From a virus: a DNA stretch of 60,372 nucleotides. The notes under the pieces are model-generated. The model was given only the letters and a program-made list of their open reading frames with translations, made no database searches and was not told the DNA's origin. Positions within the stretch are counted from its first letter, which is position 1. Each line of letters begins with the position of its first letter. Shown piece after piece: positions 24,252 through 32,083 of the stretch. The translations under genes and the position numbers were made by a program. Location of the stretch: the IMG/VR virus record IMGVR_UViG_3300035698_011646, positions 1-60,372 of that record. One strand, 5' to 3'.

Positions 24252-24788
24252 ATGGCAGATGATTGGTCAGTAGAAAAACCAGAAGGCGCAAAAATAATTA
24301 CGGTGGAGGACCTTATTGGGGACGGTCTTGAAGATACGTTCCTGAAGTTTAATGTCACCGAAATTCAGGATATACTTTCTAAATTGCAAAATACTAATGT
24401 GCCCGATTTGGCACACGCCGAATACCTTCAACAGCAGGCATTGCGGTGCGCAGATATTCTTTCAGAATATCTTGGAAAACTAGTAAAAACAATACATTAT
24501 TTAGAAGCTAAGGTGTCGAGAACAAAAGCCAAAGCGGCATTGAATTATACACCAGATGCTGGCGTAAGAATTTCCATAGAATTAAGGAAGATGGCCAGCG
24601 AGGACTCCCAGGAGGTTGAAGATATACAAATAAAATTGGCCAAAGCTAAAGGAAGTAAAGTAGCTTTAGACAGGAAATACGATATTATAATTAAAGCACA
24701 TCATCATTACAAGGATATTGCTTCGGGGCTTAGAAAAACCATCGTAGGTTATAGCGCACCCGTAGCAGACCCTGATCAGATTAAATAA
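24252..24788 (+). CDS. possible recombination mediator (UvsY-like), low certainty
   Basis: 178-aa helical protein directly upstream of the RecA homologue. It resembles T4 UvsY in plan: a long basic helical hairpin (HYLEAKVSRTKAKAALNY), a spacer, and a C-terminal segment IIIKAHHHYKDIASGLRKTI analogous in position to the UvsY C-terminal helix. In T4 the mediator loads UvsX on SSB-coated DNA. Resemblance is by pattern only; no shared signature proves it. Confidence 0.4.
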   Translation: MADDWSVEKPEGAKIITVEDLIGDGLEDTFLKFNVTEIQDILSKLQNTNVPDLAHAEYLQQQALRCADILSEYLGKLVKTIHYLEAKVSRTKAKAALNYTPDAGVRISIELRKMASEDSQEVEDIQIKLAKAKGSKVALDRKYDIIIKAHHHYKDIASGLRKTIVGYSAPVADPDQIK

Positions 24789-24804
24789 ATTAATGGAGTG
24801 AATT

Positions 24805-25956
24805 ATGTCTAAAAAAGACCCAATAAAAGAATTTTTTGCAAGCCAGTTAGAAGCAGGCGAAGAGGACAGCTTTAAATTTTCACATGAGGCTATGACCGGT
24901 AAGGTTGCGGTCATAAAAACTGGCTCACCTGGGCTGGACGATGCTTTATCTTCGGGAGGAATTCCCAAGGGAAGATTAATTCAATATTATGGGCCGACCG
25001 CTTCTGGCAAAACCCTAATGGCTATGTTGGCCATAAAAAATGCTCAAACAGAAGACCCTAAAGCCATGCAGCTGTTCATTGACTCGGAGGGTTCGTACGA
25101 CCCTACTTGGGCCAGGCAAATTGGGGTTAACGCAGACCATGTTGGCGTTGTTCAATATGACTTGGCGGTGAATGGCCGTCGTTGTTTTGAGTCCCTGCTG
25201 GGCGTTCCGAAAGAAGACAAAAAGACCCATCACTATAAGGGCAAGTCTAAAGAAGGAATTTTGGACAAGATTGCTAATGGTGAGAAGGGCTTCAATTTCA
25301 ACCTTATCGTTTTGGACTCCCTGGGAGCTATCATTCCTCCAGGAGATGACATTGCTGCGGTAGGCAAGATTACCATGGCTAAGCTGGCCAAGTTCCTTAC
25401 CCAGGAACTGAAGAAGGTTTCTCTTGAGATAGCTAAGGCCAAAATTCCATTTATCATGATTAACCATAAGCGTGATACTATGGACCCTTACTCCGATCAT
25501 ACTTTTGCCGGTGGCAATGCGTACGCTCATCATCTGAGTGCTAATGTGTATTTTGAACTGGTAGGCCGAAAAGACTCATTCCTTTTAGACGAAAAGGAAA
25601 ATCGTATTGGTGGAACTGTTCGCGCCACAATAGAGAAATCGAAATTTGGGCCACACCCACGAAAGTGTGAATTCAAGGTAGATTTCCGAAAAGGCGTTGT
25701 GGATACTCATGAGGAAATTGCTCAACTGGCAATTGATTATAATATTATCCAAAAGACTTCTTCTGTGTCTTATGAGTACGGAGACCAGAAGTGGGTAGGT
25801 CAACCCAAGCTTAATGCAGCATTAATTGAAAATGCGGCTTTGGTTGATGAATTAATGGTAAAAATAGAAGAGGCCCGGGACGCCAAGCGAGATGTTGTCC
25901 TGGCCGATCAAGAAAAGAAGACCGAGGAAATCATCGAAAACAGTATCCCTGAATGA
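24805..25956 (+). CDS. RecA/UvsX recombinase
   Basis: 383 aa. Walker A GPTASGKT (63-70), FIDSEGSYDP, Walker B LIVLDSLGA (D171) and the MINHKRDT segment after the L1 region. It forms filaments on single-stranded DNA for strand exchange. Nearest in style to phage RecA/UvsX proteins rather than host RecA, with a roughly 35-residue insertion containing HHYKGKSKEGILDKI. GGAG precedes the ATG. Confidence 0.92.
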   Translation: MSKKDPIKEFFASQLEAGEEDSFKFSHEAMTGKVAVIKTGSPGLDDALSSGGIPKGRLIQYYGPTASGKTLMAMLAIKNAQTEDPKAMQLFIDSEGSYDPTWARQIGVNADHVGVVQYDLAVNGRRCFESLLGVPKEDKKTHHYKGKSKEGILDKIANGEKGFNFNLIVLDSLGAIIPPGDDIAAVGKITMAKLAKFLTQELKKVSLEIAKAKIPFIMINHKRDTMDPYSDHTFAGGNAYAHHLSANVYFELVGRKDSFLLDEKENRIGGTVRATIEKSKFGPHPRKCEFKVDFRKGVVDTHEEIAQLAIDYNIIQKTSSVSYEYGDQKWVGQPKLNAALIENAALVDELMVKIEEARDAKRDVVLADQEKKTEEIIENSIPE

Positions 25957-25961
25957 TGGGC

Positions 25962-26037
25962 CGGTGCCTATAACAATCAACCTTTCAAACCCTAAGGGGG
26001 TGATAACCAAACCACGTACTAATTGTTATAGGCACCG
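25962..26037 (+). other. long perfect inverted repeat (structured RNA or DNA element)
   Basis: CGGTGCCTATAACAAT (25962-25977) and ATTGTTATAGGCACCG (26022-26037) are perfect 16-bp inverted copies around 44 nt. The loop itself holds a small ACCC/GGGT hairpin (25989-26001). It fills most of the 130-nt gap between the recombinase and the next gene. No U-run follows, so it is not a standard terminator. It is tRNA-sized but has no D or T arm. Confidence 0.6.
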
Positions 26038-26086
26038 CAACTTAGGTCGAGCCGCCAAACCCAACGAACTTAAAAAAGAGAGAAAG

Positions 26087-26479
26087 ATGACTGAGGTACT
26101 TTTAATAAATAAGACGAAAAAGCCGGACCCGGAATTGCGGGATACCGACCTACAAGAAGCGAACGCAAGAGATCAAGCGGACCAAAGAATTAGGGAAAAT
26201 TCTGCTACTAATCCGCTATATATAGTAACAGTCGCCGATCCCACTATAACGGCAAAAAAACGCAAGTTTTTCGGCCTAAAATTAAGAGATCAAAGTGCGA
26301 TTTACCTGGAGGTGATAGGAATAGAAATCGAGATTGATACACAACTAGAAGCTGTAAAAAGTTATAGTGACGTTCAGGCTCTTGCCCGACTAGAGGACAC
26401 CGCAGTTATTAGCATAAGGTTTCCTTGGGCCAGAGTAATTAACATAGAAAATAAAACATATAAGCATAAAAAGGTGTAA
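26087..26479 (+). CDS. hypothetical protein
   Basis: 130 aa from ATG 26087 (GAGAGAAAG upstream); the frame is open further back but covers the inverted repeat. Polar N-terminal half, beta-rich C-terminal half (IYLEVIGIEIEIDT, AVISIRFPWARVINI). Lies between RecA and SSB-like genes, 2 nt before the latter, so a role in DNA metabolism is possible. Not recognised. Confidence 0.6.
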   Translation: MTEVLLINKTKKPDPELRDTDLQEANARDQADQRIRENSATNPLYIVTVADPTITAKKRKFFGLKLRDQSAIYLEVIGIEIEIDTQLEAVKSYSDVQALARLEDTAVISIRFPWARVINIENKTYKHKKV

Positions 26480-26481
26480 AA

Positions 26482-27159
26482 ATGGATAACTACGGATTAA
26501 AAGACTGGGACGACGTTGAAATTAAGCAGGTAAATCAGAATCAAAACAGGCGTGACATTTACATGAGGCTCCAGAACGGCAGCAACGTTCTCCGGGTACT
26601 GACCAAGCCTCACGAGTATTTGGTGCATCGTTACGATCCAAGCAACCCGAACAATGACAAAGAGAAGAACTCGGGTTTCGGGGAGCGTATTATGTCTTCG
26701 ATGTTCCATGGCAGCGATCCTCTGGTAGAGAGAGGTTTCAAGCCGAAGCGCCGCTGGTTGGTAGGCATTTTGGATCGCAAGACCTCTAGCTACAAGATCA
26801 TGGATATGTCTGTGAGCGTGTTCAAGTCAGTCCAAGAGTTGGTTCGTGATGAAGACTGGGGTGACCCATCTCAGTACGACATTGATGTGAAGGTGGATAA
26901 GCAGGGTGGTCCCACGGGTTACTACACGGTTATCCCGAAGTCCAAGAAGCCACTGAGTGCTGCGGACTTGGATGCCAAGTCGCAGGTCGACTTGGAGGAC
27001 CTGAAGCGTCGGTGTACTCCCCCAAGCCCCGAGAAGGTTGCGGAGCTGGTGGCGGCCATAGATGCCAAGGCCAATGGGCAGACAGTGCAGGATACCAGCC
27101 AGGAAACGGAAGAGTCCGATATGGACTTCCCGGTAGTGGAAGGTAGCGACGATACCTAA
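26482..27159 (+). CDS. single-stranded DNA-binding protein (phage SSB-like)
   Basis: 225 aa. The layout matches phage SSBs: an OB-like core (YMRLQNGSNVLRVLTKPHEY, RWLVGILDRKTSSYKIMD) and an acidic C-terminal tail (EESDMDFPVVEGSDDT) of the kind that recruits partner proteins. Contains a conserved-looking helix FKSVQELVRDEDWGDP. Function is inferred from fold pattern and context (RecA upstream, RuvC-like downstream) rather than from a unique motif. Followed by a strong terminator. Confidence 0.75.
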   Translation: MDNYGLKDWDDVEIKQVNQNQNRRDIYMRLQNGSNVLRVLTKPHEYLVHRYDPSNPNNDKEKNSGFGERIMSSMFHGSDPLVERGFKPKRRWLVGILDRKTSSYKIMDMSVSVFKSVQELVRDEDWGDPSQYDIDVKVDKQGGPTGYYTVIPKSKKPLSAADLDAKSQVDLEDLKRRCTPPSPEKVAELVAAIDAKANGQTVQDTSQETEESDMDFPVVEGSDDT

Positions 27160-27179
27160 GATAAATCGTCGGGCAAAAC

Positions 27180-27208
27180 AAAAGGGCGGCTCTCGGGTCG
27201 CCCTTTTT
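27180..27208 (+). terminator. rho-independent terminator
   Basis: AAAGGGCGGC pairs with GTCGCCCTTT (one G-U) around TCTCGG, then TTTTTG. Ends the transcript carrying RecA and the SSB-like gene. Confidence 0.9.
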
Positions 27209-27229
27209 GTTTGCGTTATATATCTTTAC

Positions 27230-27784
27230 ATGAGGATATTAGGTCTGGACATTTCAAGTACGACAATCGGTGCTGCGTTAATAGAACAGGACGGCGACAA
27301 GTTTGAATTATTGTATCACGAGTATTTCAAACCGCCAAAGAAAACCAGCTTGTTTGAAAGTTTATATCAAACACGACAATGGATTATAGCAAGGGTTCTT
27401 GCTTGGGTGCCCGACGAGGTAGTCATAGAGGAAATTGCTCAGCATTTCGCGGGCCCAGGGAAGGGCGGCAGTTCTGCTGCCACAATTATCAAGCTGGCAG
27501 TGTATAACCGAACCGTTGGCCTGGCTATATATGAAAATCTAAATAAGGACCCGGTCTTGCTAAACGTCAACACAGTGCGTAGTATAATAAAGCCGTCTGG
27601 ATACCGCGGACGTTTGGCTAAAAGTGATGTGCCAGAAGTGGTGGCGGCAATATTGAAAGTAGATTTCCCGTATGTGTTAAAGAAAAACGGAAAGATGGCC
27701 GATGAGAGTTGTGATATAGCGGATGCCATGGCGGTAGCTTTGGCTTTTGGAGCATTGGAACGAGCTAAGAAAATACCACAATGA
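27230..27784 (+). CDS. RuvC-like Holliday junction resolvase
   Basis: 184-aa RNase H-fold nuclease: LGLDISSTTIG (D7), VVIEE (E67/E68), and a C-terminal acidic pair in SCDIADAMAVAL. Resolves branched DNA after recombination and before packaging. Length is close to bacterial RuvC (about 170). First gene after the terminator; TTATATAT lies about 12 nt upstream and could be part of a promoter. ATGA overlap with DnaJ. Confidence 0.85.
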   Translation: MRILGLDISSTTIGAALIEQDGDKFELLYHEYFKPPKKTSLFESLYQTRQWIIARVLAWVPDEVVIEEIAQHFAGPGKGGSSAATIIKLAVYNRTVGLAIYENLNKDPVLLNVNTVRSIIKPSGYRGRLAKSDVPEVVAAILKVDFPYVLKKNGKMADESCDIADAMAVALAFGALERAKKIPQ

Positions 27785-28746
27785 CACTCAACGAAGCATA
27801 TCGAACCCTTGGGGTTCAACAAGGCGCATCCAAAGACGAAATATCCAAGGCTTTCAAGAAGCTGGCGGCGGAGTGCCATCCAGACTCTACTAAAAAGCCA
27901 GACGAAGAGAAGTTTAAAAAGATAAACTCTGCCAAGCAAACAATTGATAATCCCCCACCAGAAATGCCAAGGCGTTCAAATCCTGGTTGGAGTCAGGTCG
28001 TTCAGATCAATATTGGTGGCAGCCGCAGTGGGCCCAAAGTTTATCCAGAACCAGTATTGGATGTTGATTTAACATTTGAAGAGTCTGTCATGGGGGCGAA
28101 AAAGAAGATTGTGTATGACAGATACACGAAATGTCATGAATGTATGGGCCAAGGCTTTATAGTAGGTGTCAATATTTGTAAGGACTGTCATGGTCAGGGT
28201 GCCACCGCAGTCCAACAAGGCCGGGTCAGGACGGTCCAGGAGTGCCCCACATGCCGAGGGACAGGGAAAGAGGTAACAGATTGTGTAAAATGCAATGGGG
28301 AGGGCGTAAAGAAGCAATCTGTGACCCAGGAGGTCCAGCTGCCGTTCAGCTTACGGGATACCCAGCTCATTCGTGGCGGTGGCAGTGGCAATTACCGTGG
28401 CTCCATGCCTACTCCGTTTGGTGGGCCACGGGATGTTTACGGAGATGCTTTAATTAGAATTCATGTAACGCCAGACCCAGATATGTCTTTGGACGATGAT
28501 GGAGTTAATCTTTTATCTACAATCAAATTAACATTGGTAGACGCCCTGAGTGGTATTAATAAAAAGGTCAGGACACTTAAAGGAGAATTGACTCTTAAAA
28601 TTCGACCGGGCTCGAAGAACGGCCATCAAATCGTAGCGCAGAATTACGGTCCTGGATATATAGGAAATCATATCTTCATTCTGGATGTAGAGTATCCGTC
28701 GGACACGGCAGAACTTATAGAATTTTTAAATAAACAGGAGAATTAG
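27781..28746 (+). CDS. dnaJ: DnaJ (Hsp40) co-chaperone, full length
   Basis: 321 aa with an N-terminal J domain containing the HPD tripeptide (AECHPDST, about residues 37-41), four CxxCxGxG zinc repeats (CHECMGQG, CKDCHGQG, CPTCRGTG, CVKCNGEG) and C-terminal substrate-binding domains. It would stimulate host DnaK and hand substrates to it; no phage DnaK is in the window. The linker is short compared with host DnaJ. The HPD motif is intact, so it should be functional. Confidence 0.93.
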   Translation: MTLNEAYRTLGVQQGASKDEISKAFKKLAAECHPDSTKKPDEEKFKKINSAKQTIDNPPPEMPRRSNPGWSQVVQINIGGSRSGPKVYPEPVLDVDLTFEESVMGAKKKIVYDRYTKCHECMGQGFIVGVNICKDCHGQGATAVQQGRVRTVQECPTCRGTGKEVTDCVKCNGEGVKKQSVTQEVQLPFSLRDTQLIRGGGSGNYRGSMPTPFGGPRDVYGDALIRIHVTPDPDMSLDDDGVNLLSTIKLTLVDALSGINKKVRTLKGELTLKIRPGSKNGHQIVAQNYGPGYIGNHIFILDVEYPSDTAELIEFLNKQEN

Positions 28747-29094
28747 ATGGGATTTCTTATTACTTGTGATAATAAAGGGTGCTTCGACACCATGGAGCCG
28801 CTATTAAATAAAAATACCGACCAAGTATTTTGTACATCCTGTGGTAAAGAGATGAAAAGCGTCACGTACTTTACCAAAGTACAGATGAAATCGCTTGGCC
28901 AGACGATGAATAACCAAAAAGCCAGCCAGGCGTTCTCGGTACGATGCTCTGCTTGTGGGACGATTGCCCAACCAACGGTTGCTGCGGACGGCAAAATTCA
29001 TTGTTCTGCCTGTGGGTCTCATTTGACTGATTTGGCAGCCCCGTTTGCACACACAATTCGTCAAATGGTAGGTAAGTCTGGTAAAGATGTCTAA
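28747..29094 (+). CDS. multi-zinc-ribbon protein
   Basis: 115 aa with repeated CxxC knuckles: FCTSCGKEM, RCSACGTIAQP and HCSACGSHL, plus two Cys near the N-terminus (TCDNKGC). Probably two zinc ribbons. It sits between DnaJ and the primase catalytic subunit and overlaps the latter by one base, so it may serve replication or nascent-chain handling; no family name can be given. Confidence 0.65.
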   Translation: MGFLITCDNKGCFDTMEPLLNKNTDQVFCTSCGKEMKSVTYFTKVQMKSLGQTMNNQKASQAFSVRCSACGTIAQPTVAADGKIHCSACGSHLTDLAAPFAHTIRQMVGKSGKDV

Positions 29095-29882
29095 TGGAGA
29101 TTAGAGACCTAGCCTCTTATACCATTAGGAGGTCAGAAAAGTTCGCAGATATTATGAGCGCCAGCTCTACTCTGCTGAAACATAGCCCGTTGGCTGGCTC
29201 AGTACGGGATTATCTGAAAACTCGGGTCCCTGATGGCGCTGATGGGTTTACATTTGGCTACTTCCCTAGCAATGAAGAGCTTGGTGCGCTCTTGGAGTTC
29301 GTTTCTTTACAAGAATTAGAGTTTCTTGATCTGGTTTATAAAAAATACGTGTACGATAGTGGTCAGCCCGAGCTAGTTAAGTGCGTGACACTAGGCAAAC
29401 ACAATCTGATCATGCCGTACAAGAATGTGTACGGAGATATTATCGGTTTAGTGGGGCGCACCTTGCTAACTAAAGCAGAACAGAAGGCCCAGGGCGTCCC
29501 GAAATATAAAAATACATCTTTATTGAAGTCCCTAAACCTATTTGGGATGTACCGGGCCAAACTACACATCTTATCCAAAGACGCAGTGATAGTGGTGGAA
29601 GGTCAGATGGACTGCATTACCTGTCATCGGGCCGGATATAAGAATGTTGTGGCTTTAGGTGGTTCTGCTTTTACTAAATTCCATTTTTTCTTGTTAAAAA
29701 GATATACTAATAATATATACCTATGTCTGGATAACGATGAAGCTGGCCGCAGAGAGACAAAAAATATAATTACTCGGTATGGTGATTTGGGGCAAATAGT
29801 TCCCATCGCGATGCCGGACTGTTATAAAGATATTGATGAGTACATCAGAAAAGGCGGCGACCCAAGTTTGCTTAAAGTCTGA
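29094..29882 (+). CDS. primase catalytic subunit (DnaG-type TOPRIM), separate gene
   Basis: 262 aa. N-terminal part resembles the DnaG polymerase N-subdomain (GFTFGYFPSN, HNLIMPYKNVYGDIIGLVGR, PKYKNTSLLKSLNLFG). TOPRIM domain with VVEGQMD (E169, D173) and CLDNDEAG (D213, D215). It lacks the CHC2 zinc finger (encoded 19 kb upstream at 9730) and the helicase-binding C-terminal domain. Synthesises RNA primers for the DnaE-type polymerase. Complete stop-to-start, no frameshift. Confidence 0.88.
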   Translation: MEIRDLASYTIRRSEKFADIMSASSTLLKHSPLAGSVRDYLKTRVPDGADGFTFGYFPSNEELGALLEFVSLQELEFLDLVYKKYVYDSGQPELVKCVTLGKHNLIMPYKNVYGDIIGLVGRTLLTKAEQKAQGVPKYKNTSLLKSLNLFGMYRAKLHILSKDAVIVVEGQMDCITCHRAGYKNVVALGGSAFTKFHFFLLKRYTNNIYLCLDNDEAGRRETKNIITRYGDLGQIVPIAMPDCYKDIDEYIRKGGDPSLLKV

Positions 29883-29908
29883 ATTATTTTTATTTAATAG
29901 GAACTTTT

Positions 29909-30352
29909 ATGGATAGGTCGAAAAATCGGAGCGATAGGTACCAGTGGGTGTTGGTGGAGGCTCCATGTTCGCCGGAAATGTTAACGGAAGTCGCGGACTC
30001 AGAGGGTATCGGGGCTCAGTTAAATCCGTTTGGTTACAATGAAGAGCTATTAAACTTAAAAGATCAATTGAAAGTGGCTTTTTGGAGAATTGTTAACACA
30101 AAGCTGACTTCAAGACAAAAAGAAGTAATTTCATTATATTGTGACGGATATACACAAACAGAAATAGCCAAGAAGTTGAACGTGAACCAGTCGTCCATTA
30201 CGAAAAGTATAAATGGAAATTGTGATTATAAAAACGGAAGGAAGATATACGGGGGTACGAAAAAGAAAATTCAAAAAATAGCAGAACAAGATGAAGAAAT
30301 ACAAGAAATACTGCTAAGAATTAAAGAAATTCAGTCTAATACGCTATATTGA
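29909..30352 (+). CDS. sigma region 4-like helix-turn-helix protein
   Basis: 147 aa. The centre (LTSRQKEVISLYCDGYTQTE followed by IAKKLNVNQSSITKSING) is a sigma-70 region 4 / LuxR-type HTH. No region 2 is visible, so it is not a full sigma factor. It is encoded shortly before the virion block, where phages often encode a late-gene transcription switch, so a role as late regulator is inferred. A generic HTH regulator is the alternative. Confidence 0.7.
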   Translation: MDRSKNRSDRYQWVLVEAPCSPEMLTEVADSEGIGAQLNPFGYNEELLNLKDQLKVAFWRIVNTKLTSRQKEVISLYCDGYTQTEIAKKLNVNQSSITKSINGNCDYKNGRKIYGGTKKKIQKIAEQDEEIQEILLRIKEIQSNTLY

Positions 30353-30355
30353 TTA

Positions 30356-30385
30356 TGGTCGAATTTTTTTCATTTGGTCGAATTT
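30356..30385 (+). repeat. 11-bp direct repeat upstream of the double-HNH gene
   Basis: TGGTCGAATTT occurs at 30356-30366 and 30375-30385, 19 bp apart, in the 69-nt gap before the HNH gene. Candidate binding site or insertion scar. Confidence 0.5.
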
Positions 30386-30408
30386 CGCAAAAAAATATAT
30401 GCATAACC

Positions 30409-30433
30409 ACACATCTTAAGTATGAAGATGTGT
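30409..30433 (+). promoter_or_regulatory. stem-loop enclosing the start codon of the HNH gene
   Basis: ACACATCTT (30409-30417) and AAGATGTGT (30425-30433) form a perfect 9-bp stem with a 7-nt loop AAGTATG that contains the start codon at 30422. It should hinder translation of full-length mRNA, as known for phage T4 intron endonuclease genes. Confidence 0.6.
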
Positions 30434-31447
30434 ACAAAATGTAAAGAAGACAAAGATTTATCATGTTTCGCAGCACGAGCTACCAGTCCAGACGGGCTGC
30501 AAGTTATATGCAAAGCGTGCCAAAAGCTTTATAGGGAAAAGAATAAAAACAAACAACCCACGCCCCCGAAAGATGGTATTCTTCGGTGTACGGCGTGCAA
30601 ACAGGATAAGCCGGTAGGCTCATTCAACAAGTCCTCATCTACTAAAACTGGTTATTTCAACTGGTGTAAAGACTGCGCCAGGGAAAACCAGACGAAGAGG
30701 AATGAGAAATATCGTGAAAAACATGGTATTAGGGAGGACGCCCAACGAAGGCGTGACAGGGTATCGTGGTTTAGAGAGTTAAAAGCCAACGAACCTTGTG
30801 CTGATTGCGGTATAACTTATGAACCATATTGTATGGATTACGACCATTTACGAGACAAAGTTAAATCAGTTTCCCGGATGGTTTTAGAAAATACACCAAA
30901 AGAAACTATATTAAAAGAAATAGAAAAATGTGAATTAGTTTGTTTATTGTGTCATAATAAAAGAACATATGGGCGTCAGACCAGGCGAGACGAGTCTAAA
31001 TATTCAGAAACCCAGGAAAAGAATTTTGAAATAATCAAACGGGCCAAAGACGTTCCGTGTAGCAAATGTGGTGTCCGGCGGGAACAATATAATATGCAGT
31101 TCGATCATTTGGACCCAACCGTTAAATACAAAGATGTATGCCAGTTAAAAAATTATAAAACAGAAACATTAATTAAAGAAATTGAAAAGTGCCGGGTAAT
31201 ATGTGCGATTTGTCATCGTCGTGAGTCATTGTTGGGGCAGAGAATTGGATTATATTCGGAAAAAAGAATAAAAAAATCGAAACGATACATTGGGGAGACA
31301 GAGCAGGAATGCCGGAAGTGTTTAGAGACAAAGCCATACAGTTGTTTTACCAAGCATGCTGTGACAAAAAACGGGTATAGCTCTTGGTGCAAAGATTGTT
31401 TTAACAAGTATAGGCAAATTAAACGGCGGACATATTTGATGAAGTGA
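30422..31447 (+). CDS. double-HNH endonuclease with three zinc-finger repeats
   Basis: 341 aa. Two HNH-like units are seen: CADCGITYEPYCMDYDHLRD with CELVCLLCHNKR, and CSKCGVRREQYNMQFDHLDP with CRVICAICHRRE. They are flanked by three similar zinc-binding repeats, two N-terminal and one C-terminal (CTKCKEDKD...CKACQ; CTACKQDKP...CKDC; CRKCLETKP...CKDC). Likely a free-standing homing-type nuclease; the repeats would read an extended DNA target. AT-rich codon use at parts of the core suggests acquisition. It sits between the replication region and the virion block. Confidence 0.82.
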   Translation: MKMCTKCKEDKDLSCFAARATSPDGLQVICKACQKLYREKNKNKQPTPPKDGILRCTACKQDKPVGSFNKSSSTKTGYFNWCKDCARENQTKRNEKYREKHGIREDAQRRRDRVSWFRELKANEPCADCGITYEPYCMDYDHLRDKVKSVSRMVLENTPKETILKEIEKCELVCLLCHNKRTYGRQTRRDESKYSETQEKNFEIIKRAKDVPCSKCGVRREQYNMQFDHLDPTVKYKDVCQLKNYKTETLIKEIEKCRVICAICHRRESLLGQRIGLYSEKRIKKSKRYIGETEQECRKCLETKPYSCFTKHAVTKNGYSSWCKDCFNKYRQIKRRTYLMK

Positions 31448-31476
31448 GCGGGGCTCTTATAAGGTACTCCCGCTTT
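31447..31476 (+). terminator. possible terminator before the virion block
   Basis: AGCGGG and CCCGCT (plus one G-U pair) pair around a 15-nt loop containing CTTATAAG, followed by TTTAT. The T-run is weak. The remaining gap to 31585 contains GTATAGATAAG (near 31491), a CTAGG/CCTAG inverted repeat (31515-31560), a 19-codon ORF at 31511-31570 of doubtful value, and no other gene. Confidence 0.4.
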
Positions 31477-31585
31477 ATGGGGCTAAGGTGGTATAGATAA
31501 GTAGTGATGCATGTCTAGGGAATTCTACTATTTATTTCATATTCCTTTAGTAAATCCTAGTGCGTTTTGATTTTGGGAGCAGAGG

Positions 31586-32071
31586 ATGGATAAATACTCT
31601 ATTGATTACGCCGAGCTTAAGTCCGACATGGATCGGCCCAGATTTTTTAAATATGCAGACGTAAAAGACCGCCTAATCAGGGTGGCCTATGACGTTGTCA
31701 AATTTCAAGATGCCAGCGAAGATATTGATGGTTTATGGCAAATTCAGTCTACCGATGACGGAGAGGTCATTGTGGCTATGTATGAGGCCCCAGTTGCTGC
31801 TGAGGGCCCAGCGGCGATAAAAACCGAGTCATCTTGGGTAGTTCTGCCTGGTCAGAACAATTCTTCCATGAATGTTTTTTATAAAGGGGCCGCAATTCAC
31901 AAGATTGCGTCGTCTCAGGTGGGTATTGCTGCCGAGGATTTACCAGATGTTTGCACAAGTGTAGCTACTAAATTAAGTGAAAACGAAGATTTTAGGCGTT
32001 CGCTGCTGGAAGAAATCCCAGCAAATGAAAAAGTGGCCCTTTTTAGTAAGTACCCAGAACTTACGGAATAA
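31586..32071 (+). CDS. hypothetical protein, first gene of the virion block
   Basis: 161 aa, GGAGCAGAGG upstream. N-terminal domain mixed, with beta strands (GLWQIQSTDDGEVIVAMYEA), and an acidic helical C-terminus. Not recognised; position suggests a structural or assembly role. Confidence 0.65.
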   Translation: MDKYSIDYAELKSDMDRPRFFKYADVKDRLIRVAYDVVKFQDASEDIDGLWQIQSTDDGEVIVAMYEAPVAAEGPAAIKTESSWVVLPGQNNSSMNVFYKGAAIHKIASSQVGIAAEDLPDVCTSVATKLSENEDFRRSLLEEIPANEKVALFSKYPELTE

Positions 32072-32083
32072 CAGGATTATATA

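Noticed and set aside
25962-26037. tRNA gene
   Set aside because: Length and closing stem are tRNA-like, but the stem runs 16 bp without interruption and there is no T arm or anticodon arm.
31511-31570. 19-codon ORF before the virion block
   Set aside because: No Shine-Dalgarno and overlap with an inverted repeat; too short to support.
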